A DNA stretch of 64,000 nt. Source: Armatimonadota bacterium (lineage in GTDB: Bacteria; Armatimonadota; Fimbriimonadia; Fimbriimonadales; Fimbriimonadaceae). The stretch spans positions 310,001 through 374,000 of the forward strand of contig JAEURN010000004.1 in the NCBI GenBank assembly GCA_016789105.1, given 5' to 3'. The first letter of the stretch is position 1, and each line of letters starts with the position of its first letter. Both the position numbers and the translations under genes were made by a program. Below the pieces are notes generated by a model. It was not told the DNA's origin. It made no database searches and saw only the letters and a list, made by a program, of their open reading frames with translations. This document shows positions 50,557 through 60,032 of the stretch, piece by piece.

Positions 50557-52782
50557 ATGACACTCTCACTGCTCGCCGCCGCTTTGATCGGCACCCGCTT
50601 TGCCCCGGCCCAGGACGCGAAATTGGATTTGGCCGTCCCCGGCGCAACCCTTTCGGCCATTAGCCAAGAAGTCGGTGCCCAGTTGGGGGCACGGGTGATT
50701 TTGGATCCCTCTGTGGCAAACGACTTGGCGGTGGTGTGGCTTAAAGGAAAGCCGGCTTCCGAAGTCCTGGCCAAAATCGGGGAGGTGACCGCCACAAAAT
50801 GGACCCTTGCGGGCGATGTGTTGACCGTGACACCCGACATGGAGGCCCGCAACCGAGAGTTTGCCAAAGTCCGCGCCAAGAACACGGAAGCGATCCTGAA
50901 GGCGAGGAAGGCCTTTTTCGATAATTTGCAACCAAAGAAATACAAGGACGAAGATGGCAAAGAGTACGAATATGACGCGCCGAACGAGCAGTATTTGATC
51001 GGAGACCTATTGCGCAATGTGCCGGAGCAAACCCTTATCAGCCTGGCACCGGGCCAACGGCTTGTTTTGAGTTCACGGCCCACGGCCATGCAACGTCCCC
51101 TCGGCCGATTCGACTCCAAGAGGGTCATGGATTGGATTGCCGACACCAACAAGCAATTCGACCAATCGGAAGAAGAGATGCAGCAGATGAGGGACGACCC
51201 TGAATACCAGCAGTACATGCAGATTTGGGGCGAAGCTTTCATGGATTCGATGCCGAAGAAGATCACCGAGGCCCCCCAGAAGCTTTTGCTGATCCTTGAG
51301 CGCGACAACGAATCTGAGTTCGAAGAAGTGTCGATCCACGTGGTGGTGCGTGTCCAGGGGGCGTCATCCAAATCTTTGTTGACCACCGAAGCTTGGCTGG
51401 GAGAAGAAATGGGCGCTTATGAGGTGGTTGGGGATGCTGTGGCGCAGCAAACAACAACCGCCGCGCCGGCAAGAGCCGCCGGATCGGACGAAGGACAAGG
51501 TGAGCCGAGGAAAGCCATGCCGGGAGACGAGATCCCGATCGAGTTTTCTTCCGATGCCATGCTCTTGAGGGATGCTTGGGGAAGCACGAACCCTGAAAAC
51601 GGGATGCCTGGCGTGCCGAAAATGTCGCGGCGAACCATGGAATTGCTGGCCGACCCCGTGAGCTATGAACCGATGCGGTACGAAATCGGCGAAGTGCTGA
51701 TGCAAGCGGCAGAAAAACGAGGGTTGCCGCTCGTCGCCGCCATGATCGACGAAATCGACACCGACAGCCGGGATATGCCCAAAACCCTGGGTGCCTTGCG
51801 GGATGAACTGCCTTATTACGAAATGGATGAATCGGAGGCAGACGGGTGGTGGCAGTTCAAACTCTCCAACCCCGCCCCGAACTGGGCCAAGCGGGTCGAC
51901 CGTGCGGCGTTGGCAGGGTTGCTAAAGGAATCGCTGACCCGCACGTTTGTTTCACTCGACACGCTCGCCACTTTTGTGTACCGATTCCCGATGGCCCTGT
52001 CCAACACGGTTTCCGGGTCGCGGTTGCGGTTGGTCGCCCCGCAGTTGGCCCAATCGTTCACGGGTGTCCAAGACCCATCCCTGTTGCGCTTTTACGGCTC
52101 CATGTCTTTTGGCGAGCGGCAGCGTCTGAAGCAAAATGGTTCGATCCCCTTGGGGGCGCTTTCGTCGGAAACCCAGCGGGAGCTCAGCCGCAAGTTCTTC
52201 GGTGCGGGTGCGTCGCTCGACCCGGTTGATCTGGAAAAGGATTTGGGCGACAAAGACTTGGTCCAAATGATCAGCGGCTCGATTGGGATGGGAATGGCCT
52301 TTGGGGGAATGACCGGGCACGAACCAACCGAGGCGATGCCCAACGGGCTCCCGAGGGAAGGCATTGTGGCGATGAAGGTCAATAAGGACGACTACCTTTT
52401 GCCCATGGGCAAAGAAGGTGGTTTGATCAACGGTTTGCCCCCGTTTGGCCGCGCCGAGCTGGCGTTCTTCTCGTTGTTGATGAAGAACCCGGAGTTCATG
52501 GCCCAAATGGACCAATTTGGCGAGGTGTTGAGCTACATGCGATCCGGCAAACGGGACAACCTCCACATCGCCGTGTTGGTTGCGCCCAAGCTGGGCACCA
52601 AAGGGACGTTGTCGGACATGCACGAACCAGATATGGCTCATGTTTATTCCTTGATGAACCTGCCGCCGGCGATGAAGCAACAGATGGATGCCGACGGCGC
52701 GGCACTGCAGAACTCCCCCTTCGGCAAAATGTTCGAGCAGATGGGGTCGATGGGCGGCCCATCGGGCCCGATCAAACCGTGA
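50557..52782 (+). CDS. Large secreted protein of unknown function with an STN-like N-terminal domain
   Basis: A 741-residue protein from ATG 50557, with GGGGAAAGAG upstream. A signal peptide (MTLSLLAAALIGTRFAPAQDA) is followed by about 75 residues resembling a secretin/TonB short N-terminal domain (LDLAVPGATLSAISQEVGAQL, ARVILDPSV, VLTVTPDM). The remaining 640 residues are acidic and Met-rich, with no recognised family. The C-terminal end is GGMTGHEP...GGPSGPIKP-like, Gly and Met rich. It may be a periplasmic component of a surface structure. It lies one base before the YedK-like gene. Confidence 0.75.
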   Translation: MTLSLLAAALIGTRFAPAQDAKLDLAVPGATLSAISQEVGAQLGARVILDPSVANDLAVVWLKGKPASEVLAKIGEVTATKWTLAGDVLTVTPDMEARNREFAKVRAKNTEAILKARKAFFDNLQPKKYKDEDGKEYEYDAPNEQYLIGDLLRNVPEQTLISLAPGQRLVLSSRPTAMQRPLGRFDSKRVMDWIADTNKQFDQSEEEMQQMRDDPEYQQYMQIWGEAFMDSMPKKITEAPQKLLLILERDNESEFEEVSIHVVVRVQGASSKSLLTTEAWLGEEMGAYEVVGDAVAQQTTTAAPARAAGSDEGQGEPRKAMPGDEIPIEFSSDAMLLRDAWGSTNPENGMPGVPKMSRRTMELLADPVSYEPMRYEIGEVLMQAAEKRGLPLVAAMIDEIDTDSRDMPKTLGALRDELPYYEMDESEADGWWQFKLSNPAPNWAKRVDRAALAGLLKESLTRTFVSLDTLATFVYRFPMALSNTVSGSRLRLVAPQLAQSFTGVQDPSLLRFYGSMSFGERQRLKQNGSIPLGALSSETQRELSRKFFGAGASLDPVDLEKDLGDKDLVQMISGSIGMGMAFGGMTGHEPTEAMPNGLPREGIVAMKVNKDDYLLPMGKEGGLINGLPPFGRAELAFFSLLMKNPEFMAQMDQFGEVLSYMRSGKRDNLHIAVLVAPKLGTKGTLSDMHEPDMAHVYSLMNLPPAMKQQMDADGAALQNSPFGKMFEQMGSMGGPSGPIKP

Positions 52783-52783
52783 T

Positions 52784-53458
52784 ATGTGCGCCCGGTTTGT
52801 CTTCCGCAACATCCAGGCGATCTTAGGCCAGTTCGATGCTGAGTTGCTCCCGGAATTCCCCGGGAGCACCAATGTTGCGCCGACCGATTATTCGCTGGTC
52901 GTCCGGATTGCAGATGGGAAGCGCCGGATGTGGCCGATGAAGTGGGGGCTCATCCCAAGTTGGGCCAAAGATGATTCCAGTGCGGTGAAGTGCATCAATG
53001 CCCGGGCGGAGACCGTGGCGGAAAAACCGAGTTTCCGGGGGGCGGTGAAGTACCGCCGGTGCCTGATCCCGGCCGACGGGTTTTACGAGTGGCAGGGGGT
53101 CAAGGGGTACAAGCAACCGTATTTCATCCACCGGGCCGATGGCGAGATGATGGCGATGGCGGGAATCTGGGAGGAGTGGGAAGGCCCACAAGGCACGGTC
53201 GAAACCTTCTCCGTTTTGACGACCGATGCGAACCGGGAAATGAGCGACATCCACACGCGAATGCCGGTGATTTTGGAACCACGGGACTTTGACCGGTGGC
53301 TGGATCCGTCGCTCACCGATGTCGAGGCCTTCCGATCCGTCCTCCAGCCAGCAGCAGATGGGACCTTGGTGATGCATCCCGTCGGCAAGGCCGTCGGCAA
53401 CCCGCGGGCGGAAGGGCCAGAGCTTATGGATCCGGTTGCTGGCGGGACGCTGTTTTAA
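52784..53458 (+). CDS. SRAP/YedK-family abasic-site processing protein
   Basis: A 224-residue protein from ATG 52784 (MCARFVF), so Cys2 becomes the N-terminal catalytic residue after Met removal. Other family blocks: [50 protein letters not shown] and the His in [10 protein letters not shown]. YedK/HMCES proteins form a thiazolidine crosslink with abasic sites in single-stranded DNA and shield them. The usual MCGR is MCAR here. It begins one base after the upstream stop. Confidence 0.93.
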   Translation: MCARFVFRNIQAILGQFDAELLPEFPGSTNVAPTDYSLVVRIADGKRRMWPMKWGLIPSWAKDDSSAVKCINARAETVAEKPSFRGAVKYRRCLIPADGFYEWQGVKGYKQPYFIHRADGEMMAMAGIWEEWEGPQGTVETFSVLTTDANREMSDIHTRMPVILEPRDFDRWLDPSLTDVEAFRSVLQPAADGTLVMHPVGKAVGNPRAEGPELMDPVAGGTLF

Positions 53459-53490
53459 GGCTCGCAACCCTGTGCTATGCTGATATCAGG

Positions 53491-54288
53491 ATGGACACGG
53501 TGATGGAGCAGCCGGCGCAATCTGAACCTGTTGCGCGGGGGATTATCGAGGCCAACGGCGTCGATTTCTTTTACGGCAACTTCCAGGCGCTCCACAAGAT
53601 CGATTTGAGAATGCACCCGCAGAAGGTGACGGCGTTGATCGGCCCATCTGGTTGCGGGAAGTCGACATTCCTGCGATGCCTGAACCGGATGAACGACTTG
53701 ATCGACGGCACAAGGCTGGAAGGCAAGGTCACCATCGACGGGTTCGACATCTACGCCCCCGATGTTGACGTTGTGGAGTTGCGCAAGACGGTGGGGATGG
53801 TTTTTCAAAAGCCGAATCCGTTCCCGATGTCGATTTTCGACAACATTGCTTACGGTCCCCGGATCCATGGTATCCGGAAACGGTCGGAATTGCAGGCCAT
53901 CGTGGAGGAATGCCTGGCGAAAAGTTATCTCTGGGACGAGGTCAAGGATAATTTGAGCAAGTCGGCCCTGGGGCTGAGTGGTGGCCAACAGCAGCGGCTC
54001 TGCATTGCGCGAACCATTGCCGTCAACCCCGAAATCATCTTGATGGACGAACCCTGTTCGGCCCTGGATCCGGTGGCGACGGCCAAGATCGAGGATCTGA
54101 TGGTGGAGCTCAAACAGCAGTACACCATCGTTATCGTAACCCACAACATGCAGCAAGCGCAGCGGGCCAGCGACATCACGGCATTTTTCTACAAAGGCGA
54201 GTTGGTGGAAGAAGCCCCAACCCGCGATATGTTCCTCCGGCCCAAGAACAAACAAACCGAGGACTATATTTCCGGCCGGTTTGGTTAG
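53491..54288 (+). CDS. pstB: Phosphate ABC transporter ATP-binding protein
   Basis: A 265-residue ATPase from ATG 53491. Walker [21 protein letters not shown], the PstB-specific [22 protein letters not shown], signature [16 protein letters not shown], Walker [13 protein letters not shown] and switch [13 protein letters not shown] are present, with the typical end EDYISGRFG. It energises high-affinity phosphate uptake, yet no pstS, pstC, pstA or phoU lies in this window, so it is separated from its partners. Confidence 0.95.
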   Translation: MDTVMEQPAQSEPVARGIIEANGVDFFYGNFQALHKIDLRMHPQKVTALIGPSGCGKSTFLRCLNRMNDLIDGTRLEGKVTIDGFDIYAPDVDVVELRKTVGMVFQKPNPFPMSIFDNIAYGPRIHGIRKRSELQAIVEECLAKSYLWDEVKDNLSKSALGLSGGQQQRLCIARTIAVNPEIILMDEPCSALDPVATAKIEDLMVELKQQYTIVIVTHNMQQAQRASDITAFFYKGELVEEAPTRDMFLRPKNKQTEDYISGRFG

Positions 54289-54307
54289 GGAAGCGAACCT
54301 GTTAGGA

Positions 54308-55102
54308 ATGCCGGATTTACCTGGCAACAGCGCGGGAAAGTCCCAAACGGGGTTCCGGTGGACTCAAACTTGTGCGGGGGCTCGGTATCGGGTGATATCG
54401 GTGGGTATTGGCGACCGTCTTAGCGCCGCGCGGCAGGCATTGGCACGCATCGGGGGGAGGGATCCAGATGGGATCGTTCTGCTGGATGGCTTGCGCCGGA
54501 TTGTGGCCATCGATTCCGTGGCCAGTCGGTTCCTGGATCTCGACCCGAGAAGAGTTCTTGGCCGCGAATTCGATCAGATCGTGCCCGACGTAGACGCCTT
54601 GGGGCTGGTTGACGCCCCAGTGGAATCCGGCACGGCGATCGGAGTTTTTGGGCCGGAATCAGAAGGGTCGGATGACTACGGCGTCGATTTGGCCGACCTG
54701 CGGTTGTGGCCCGACAGTGCCGCGGTCGAGACGCTGTTGAGTTTTGAAACTTTGGATGGCTTAACCGCCTGGCTCGCCGAATATTTTGGCGAATGCTCTC
54801 AGGGATTGCGGGGCGCCTTGGCCCTGCGCGATGGGGAAACAATGGTGGTTTGGTCCGCATGGCCAAGCGACCTTCCGCTTTTGTTTCCATTGCGATTTTC
54901 AGCAATGGATTCCCGGGCTTTCCGAACGGGCTTGCGTTCTGACCTGGGCGATTTTGAGCCGGTCGAAAGCTCTGGATGCACGGTGTTGCCGGTGGTGGTG
55001 GATGGGTCGGTAGCGGCTCTGATTGCCCATGAAGGGGCCCAGCCCGAGGTCGAACCGTTGTTGCCGGCTTTGGGGATGGCCTTGCGCCGATTCATCGAAT
55101 AG
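54308..55102 (+). CDS. Hypothetical protein with PAS/GAF-like features
   Basis: About 264 residues from ATG 54308; a TTG at 54281 or GTG codons near 54392 and 54401 are alternative starts, and the first 35 residues look less protein-like than the rest. The segment DGIVLLDGLRRIVAIDSVASRFLDLDP to LGREFDQIVPD resembles a PAS domain. The C-terminal half (LPLLFPLRFSAMDSRAFRTGL, CTVLPVVVDGSVAALIAHEG) resembles a GAF fold. No output domain is present. It overlaps the end of convergent cutC by 11 bases. Confidence 0.6.
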   Translation: MPDLPGNSAGKSQTGFRWTQTCAGARYRVISVGIGDRLSAARQALARIGGRDPDGIVLLDGLRRIVAIDSVASRFLDLDPRRVLGREFDQIVPDVDALGLVDAPVESGTAIGVFGPESEGSDDYGVDLADLRLWPDSAAVETLLSFETLDGLTAWLAEYFGECSQGLRGALALRDGETMVVWSAWPSDLPLLFPLRFSAMDSRAFRTGLRSDLGDFEPVESSGCTVLPVVVDGSVAALIAHEGAQPEVEPLLPALGMALRRFIE

Positions 55103-55775
55103 CCGCGCGGATGGCGGCAACCCTTTCGGGGTCAAACGTTGGCAGCGGGTAACCGAGATAGCCGCCCTCCTTGGTTCCCGAGCGAATCGAGAAATGCAGT
55201 TCGTTGGCCCCGGCTTGCTGGAGCCTGAGAGCATTTTCAGGTCGCACGCCCCCGCCCGGAAGGATGCGAATAAGCCCGAGGGCAATCAGTTCGGCGAGGA
55301 GCGGGGCACCCTCTCCGGCATTGGGCGCATGTCCGGAAGTGAGAATCCGGGCGAAGCCGATTTCCGCTAGTTGGGTTGCCGTCCGGACTGGGTCGGCGAT
55401 GGAGTCGAACGCCCGGTGGAACGTGCACGGCTTACCGTCGGCGATTTCGACCAGCCGCCGGTTTGATTCGCCATCCAGCCGTCCATCCGGCAACAGGCAA
55501 CCAAAGACGAACCCATCCGCACCGGCTTTGGAAAAATGGGCCACATCCCGGGCCATGGCCCCGAAATCCGATGGGTTGACCGCAAAATCGGCTTCGGGCT
55601 GGGCAACCATCACAAACACCGGGATTGAAACAGAATCGCGGACGGATTCAAAAAAGCCAAGAGAAGGGGTGACCCCCCCAGTGCTCAGGGCATGACAGAT
55701 TTCGAGCCGGTCTGCCCCAGCCGTTGCTGCCAGCACCGCCTCTTCCACCGAACCGCAACTGACTTCTAGGATCAT
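55092..55775 (-). CDS. cutC: Copper homeostasis protein CutC
   Basis: A 227-residue TIM-barrel protein: LEVSCGSVEEAVLAATAGADRLEICHAL at the N-terminus, GGVTPSLGF, the segment GADGFVFGCLLPDGRLD, FHRAFDSIADP and ILTSGHAPNAGEG. CutC was named for copper tolerance in E. coli, though its biochemical role is unsettled. It is transcribed toward the PAS/GAF-like gene and is divergent from pckA, with starts 84 bases apart. Confidence 0.93.
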   Translation of the reverse strand: MILEVSCGSVEEAVLAATAGADRLEICHALSTGGVTPSLGFFESVRDSVSIPVFVMVAQPEADFAVNPSDFGAMARDVAHFSKAGADGFVFGCLLPDGRLDGESNRRLVEIADGKPCTFHRAFDSIADPVRTATQLAEIGFARILTSGHAPNAGEGAPLLAELIALGLIRILPGGGVRPENALRLQQAGANELHFSIRSGTKEGGYLGYPLPTFDPERVAAIRAAIR

Positions 55776-55859
55776 CCCAAGGCCATTATGGGGGCATTGG
55801 TTAGACTACTCGGCAAAGCACCCAGACGGGCCGACGCCGTCCCGCCGTGAGATTTGACA

Positions 55860-57383
55860 ATGACGCAAACCCGCTTCGACCTCAGTTCTGCCGCCAAAGT
55901 CTATTGGAACCTTTCCCCCGCCGAGCTTGTGGAGCAAGCGATACGCAACGGGGAAGGAGAGCTTGCGGCCAACGGCGCGCTTGTTGCCCGCACAGGCAAG
56001 TACACGGGCCGCACGCCAAAGGACAAATGCGTGGTCAAGGATTCCGAAACCGCCGACAAAGTTTGGTGGGAAAACAACGCGGACATCAGCCCCGAGCAAT
56101 TCGAGTATCTGGCCAACAAGGCTCAAAAGTCGTTTGCCGGCAAGACCCTTTATGTTGTGGATACCTATGGCGGGGCCGACCCGGCAAACCGCATCAAGGC
56201 CCGGTTCATTGTTGAAAAGGCTTGGCACGCCTTGTTCATCCGGACCTTGCTGATCCGGCCTTCTGTAGAAGAATTGGCCGCCTACGAACCAGATTGGACG
56301 GTTGTGGACATGTGCATGGAAACATGCGACCCCGCCACCGACAACACCAAGGGGGATGCGGTGATCGCCCTCAACTTTTCGTCGCACGAAGTTGTGGTGA
56401 TGGGCACCCAATATGCCGGGGAAATGAAAAAGTCCGTTTTCACCATCCTCAATTACATTTTGCCGCTTAAAGGAGTTTTGAGCATGCACTGTTCCGCGAA
56501 CATCGGGCCCGATGGCGACACGGCCCTGTTCTTCGGCTTGAGCGGGACCGGCAAGACCACCCTTTCTGCCGACCCGGGCCGCGCCCTGATCGGCGACGAC
56601 GAGCACGGGTGGAGTGATACCGGTGTGTTCAACTTTGAAGGCGGATGTTATGCAAAATGCATCAATCTAAGCAGGGAAGGAGAACCTCAAATTTGGAATG
56701 CAATCCGGTTCCAGGGCGTCTTGGAAAACGTCGTCCTCGGCGACCGGAGGATCCCGGACTACACTGATACGACCTACACTGAAAACACCCGGTGCGCCTA
56801 CCCGTTGGAAAACGTGGAAGGGTCGGTCATCCCCAGCGTGGGCGGCCACCCGCAGAATGTGGTGTTTTTGACGGCCGATGCCTTTGGCGTCCTCCCTCCC
56901 ATCGCCCGGCTGACCCCCGAGCAGACGATGTTCTTTTTCTTGAACGGCTATACCGCCAAGGTTGCCGGGACAGAGGCCGGGGTTACGGAACCCCAGGCCA
57001 CTTTCAGTTCCTGTTTCGGGGCGCCCTTCCTGCCGCTGCCGCCAAAAGTCTATGCCGAAATGCTGAAAGCCAAGATCGAAAAGCATGGGGCCCGGGTTTG
57101 GCTTGTCAACACGGGCTGGACCGGCGGGCCATATGGCGTGGGGAACCGGATGAAATTGAGCCACACACGGGCCATGATCACCGCAGCCTTGAGCGGCGGA
57201 CTCGATGCCATGGAGTTTGTGACGGACCCTGTTTTCGGCCTTCATATTCCAACGGGTTGCCCCGGCGTGCCATCGGAGGTCTTGGCTCCGCGGGAAACTT
57301 GGGCGGACAAAGCCGCCTATGATTCCAAGGCTAATGAACTCAAGGCGATGTTCGACGCCAACTACGCGAAGTTCACCGTTTGA
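55860..57383 (+). CDS. pckA: Phosphoenolpyruvate carboxykinase (ATP)
   Basis: A 507-residue gluconeogenic enzyme converting oxaloacetate and ATP to PEP. Motifs: TGKYTGRTPKDK, the kinase-1a P-loop GLSGTGKTTLSADP, metal site GDDEHGWSDTGVFNFEGGCYAK, ENTRCAYPLENV, and NTGWTGGPYGVGNRMKLSHTR. The ATP-dependent rather than GTP-dependent type is indicated by length and motif order. I use ATG 55860; the in-frame TTG two codons earlier is less likely. It stands alone as a single-gene unit. Confidence 0.97.
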   Translation: MTQTRFDLSSAAKVYWNLSPAELVEQAIRNGEGELAANGALVARTGKYTGRTPKDKCVVKDSETADKVWWENNADISPEQFEYLANKAQKSFAGKTLYVVDTYGGADPANRIKARFIVEKAWHALFIRTLLIRPSVEELAAYEPDWTVVDMCMETCDPATDNTKGDAVIALNFSSHEVVVMGTQYAGEMKKSVFTILNYILPLKGVLSMHCSANIGPDGDTALFFGLSGTGKTTLSADPGRALIGDDEHGWSDTGVFNFEGGCYAKCINLSREGEPQIWNAIRFQGVLENVVLGDRRIPDYTDTTYTENTRCAYPLENVEGSVIPSVGGHPQNVVFLTADAFGVLPPIARLTPEQTMFFFLNGYTAKVAGTEAGVTEPQATFSSCFGAPFLPLPPKVYAEMLKAKIEKHGARVWLVNTGWTGGPYGVGNRMKLSHTRAMITAALSGGLDAMEFVTDPVFGLHIPTGCPGVPSEVLAPRETWADKAAYDSKANELKAMFDANYAKFTV

Positions 57384-57395
57384 ACCGGCTCCGGC

Positions 57396-58232
57396 TCACC
57401 GCACCATCCACGTGTTGGAATTTGATTTCATCACGGCTTGGTCGGGGGTGATTTTGCCCAAGTGGCCATCGACATAGATGCCAAAGATCATTTTTTGGTG
57501 CCGCGCCTCGATCCCGGCTTTGTCAAAGTCACCCTTTTCGGTGCCGTAAAAGGCGAGCCGGGTCACCTTCCTTGACTGGGGATCTGGCATAACGTAGGAG
57601 TTATCGAACCCGATGGCGAAGCCATCGAACGGCACAGTCTCCCCATTGGCCAGCCGGAACGGCATGGGGTTATAAACGCCCCGGGCCCCGTTGTTGCAAG
57701 TTTCTGCCAGCATGAACGTTTGGTCGGGCAAGGCGACATCGCTGACCGCCCGGGTGCTGAGCGGAGCGAACATTCCATAACTGAGGATGATGTGGTCAAG
57801 CAGTTTGTCTTGACTGCTGAACATTGATGTTTGCAGGCTTTTGCCGTTGATTTTGGTGTTTTCAATTTTCTTGGCGGAAGGGCAGGCAAAGCTGGAGCCT
57901 TTGGGCAACTCCGGGATCACGCTGGCCCAAACGATGGGCAACCCGTTATGGAGTTCTGGTGTGCGGTCCGCCCCGACATCGTAGAGCGGCGGAAACCGTC
58001 CGTCGTTTGTTTCGACGTAGATCCTGATGCTTTCGCCGATCTTGGCCATGTTTTGTTTGCAGGCGGCGATATCACTATTGCGCCTCATGATCGGGAAGAT
58101 GAGGGCAAAAGCGATGGCGAGGACGACGACGAGGATCGCCACGACGATCGCATCCCGCTTTGTGACATGCTGGTTGGCCAGGCTTGGGCCGGCCCCTTCT
58201 GGAGCGTCGGGATCGTAGTTGTGGCTGCTCAC
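57396..58232 (-). CDS. Pilin-like single-pass membrane protein without a prepilin cleavage motif
   Basis: A 278-residue protein starting with GTG in a GTGA overlap with the LCP gene. An N-terminal cytoplasmic stretch of about 25 residues precedes one helix, DAIVVAILVVVLAIAFALIF. There is no FTLIE motif. What follows mirrors pilins of this window: ACKQNMAKIGESIRIYVETNDGRFPPLY, CPSAKKIE, and MIFGIYVDGHLGKITPDQAV, the DGH element. It looks like an H-X9-DG-type prepilin that lost its processing signal and would stay as a fixed membrane protein. Translational coupling to an LCP protein suggests a cell-envelope role. Confidence 0.75.
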   Translation of the reverse strand: MSSHNYDPDAPEGAGPSLANQHVTKRDAIVVAILVVVLAIAFALIFPIMRRNSDIAACKQNMAKIGESIRIYVETNDGRFPPLYDVGADRTPELHNGLPIVWASVIPELPKGSSFACPSAKKIENTKINGKSLQTSMFSSQDKLLDHIILSYGMFAPLSTRAVSDVALPDQTFMLAETCNNGARGVYNPMPFRLANGETVPFDGFAIGFDNSYVMPDPQSRKVTRLAFYGTEKGDFDKAGIEARHQKMIFGIYVDGHLGKITPDQAVMKSNSNTWMVR

Positions 58233-59224
58233 TGATCCTCTTTGGGCATGCTTGGGATCGAATCTGAAGGCACGACCAGATACTGCTCAAGGGTGGATTG
58301 TAGTTTTTGATTGTCGACCGCCAGGTCGTACGTGCCTTCGATGTCATTGACGGGGATTTGACCCATCCGGATTTTTTCGCTACTGTCCCCCAGGGATTTC
58401 ATGAACATCATGAGGGTGGCCACTTCTTGGGCATCGAATGCGTTCCCGGATATTTCGACGGTTTTATCCAGCACATTCATGCCTTGTGTCCAGTTCCTGA
58501 CCATTTGCTGCTTAAGGGCCAGCATCAAATCCTTTTGGCGCTTTTGCCGTTCAAAATCGCTGTCGCCGCCCCCGTGCTGGTTCTTGCGCCACCGGACAAA
58601 GCACATGGCGTCGTATCCGTCCAGGTGCTGGCGGCCCTTTTTGAGGTCGATATAGAGCTTGGCTGCCGTATCGGTGTATTTCATATCCCTCGGGACGTAG
58701 ACATCGACCCCTCCAAGCATGTCGATAACTTCTTGGAACGCTTCGAAATTGAGTGTCACAACCCGGTCGATATGGACGCCGGGCAGGATCTCTTCCACGG
58801 CGGCTTTGGCCAGTTCGGGCCCACCGATTTTGTTGTAGGCGTTGATTTTTTGGCTGGCATAGCCGGGGAGCCGGCACAAAGTGTCTCTTGGGATGCTGAC
58901 CGCCCCGACGAGGTTCCGGTCGAAATCCAACCGGGCGACCATCATCATGTCGCTGCGGGCGTGGGCGTTTAGAACCTGGGTGCCGCGGTAGTAGAGGTCT
59001 TCGTCGCAACCCAAGATCAGCACCGTCAGGCTTTTGCCGTTGTCGTGAGAGTCTTGGAAAACTTTTTGTGGTGATTTGGGGGCCAAAACGGTGCCGACAA
59101 GGGCCCGGCCGACTTCACTATTTCCAATCCAGCCGGCGATGGCACCAAACGACAGGCAGACGCCAAGAAAGAAGATGTACAAAACCCCTTTGACCACATT
59201 GGTTTTGGAAGTTGTCTTGGGCAT
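58229..59224 (-). CDS. LytR-CpsA-Psr (LCP) family protein
   Basis: A 331-residue membrane-anchored protein from ATG 59222-59224 (MPKTTSKTNVVKGVLYIFFLGV, single helix). The LCP domain includes VLILGCDE, RSDMMMVARLDFDRNLVGAVSIPRDTLCRLPGY split over strands, KINAYNKIGGPELAKAAVE, GGVDVYVPRDM and DGYDAMCFVRWRKN, with the conserved Arg and Asp residues that bind pyrophosphate and metal. LCP enzymes ligate glycopolymers to peptidoglycan; in diderms they probably attach exopolysaccharide or similar polymers. The stop overlaps the pilin-like gene. Confidence 0.9.
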   Translation of the reverse strand: MPKTTSKTNVVKGVLYIFFLGVCLSFGAIAGWIGNSEVGRALVGTVLAPKSPQKVFQDSHDNGKSLTVLILGCDEDLYYRGTQVLNAHARSDMMMVARLDFDRNLVGAVSIPRDTLCRLPGYASQKINAYNKIGGPELAKAAVEEILPGVHIDRVVTLNFEAFQEVIDMLGGVDVYVPRDMKYTDTAAKLYIDLKKGRQHLDGYDAMCFVRWRKNQHGGGDSDFERQKRQKDLMLALKQQMVRNWTQGMNVLDKTVEISGNAFDAQEVATLMMFMKSLGDSSEKIRMGQIPVNDIEGTYDLAVDNQKLQSTLEQYLVVPSDSIPSMPKEDQ

Positions 59225-59349
59225 AATTTGGCGTCGGCAGGAATGATTGCCTGCCCTGGGGATTATAACGCGCCACGCCCTTCGGGTGTTCCTCGATCTG
59301 GGCACCTCTGAGCTTGGTTGTGCGGTAATTGTCTGATAAGATGGACGGT

Positions 59350-60018
59350 ATGACGGTGAGCCGGGGATTCACATTAATCGAACTCTTGGTCGTGATCGCG
59401 GTGATCTCCATATTGGCGGCAATCCTGTTCCCGGTTTTTGCCCAGGCAAAAGCGGCCGCCAAAAAAACCCAGTGCATTAGCAATTTGGCTCAAATCGGCA
59501 AGGGGACGCTTTTGTACATGGCTGACTACGACGACCGGTTCCCGTTTGCCGTGGATCCGATCGATGCGGCTCAACCGGGGATTTGGGCGGGGCAACCGCA
59601 ATTCCAGGCTTTGATCCCCACCATGCCGTTTTTGCATGAAGCCCTCCAACCGTACATCAAGAGTCTGGAGCTGTTTCACTGCCCGTCGGACTCGGGGACC
59701 AAGGTGTTAGACGACCGCCCCTACCTAGATTTTGTCAATTCGCCAACCATGCACGCTAAGTGGAAAACGAGCTACTTCTTCCGCACGGAGATTGCCTTCA
59801 AGCAGCTCAGTCAAACCGGCTTGGAGCACCCGGCCGAGACGAACTACCTTTTTGATGCGGCAGGGCACTGGCACGGCTGGGGCGGGGAAATGCAGCAGAA
59901 CGACCCCGATCTTGATAACAAACTCTCCAAGTACCGTTACAACACGCTTTATGGGGACATGCATGTGAAGAGCTTGCATTTCGACCAATTGCAGCAAGCC
60001 TGGAACACGACCCTTTGA
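59350..60018 (+). CDS. Prepilin-like protein, solitary
   Basis: A 222-residue prepilin from ATG 59350 ([13 protein letters not shown]); ATG 59341 would add three residues. This is the only prepilin in the window with the canonical Gly before the cleavage site. [40 protein letters not shown] follows in the family pattern, CPSDSGTKV is a further block, and [18 protein letters not shown] near the end matches the DGHVK element. No lipoprotein gene follows; the GH95 gene starts 14 bases later, so they may be co-transcribed. It is shorter than the cassette prepilins. Confidence 0.9.
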   Translation: MTVSRGFTLIELLVVIAVISILAAILFPVFAQAKAAAKKTQCISNLAQIGKGTLLYMADYDDRFPFAVDPIDAAQPGIWAGQPQFQALIPTMPFLHEALQPYIKSLELFHCPSDSGTKVLDDRPYLDFVNSPTMHAKWKTSYFFRTEIAFKQLSQTGLEHPAETNYLFDAAGHWHGWGGEMQQNDPDLDNKLSKYRYNTLYGDMHVKSLHFDQLQQAWNTTL

Positions 60019-60032
60019 TGTAAAGTCGGGGC

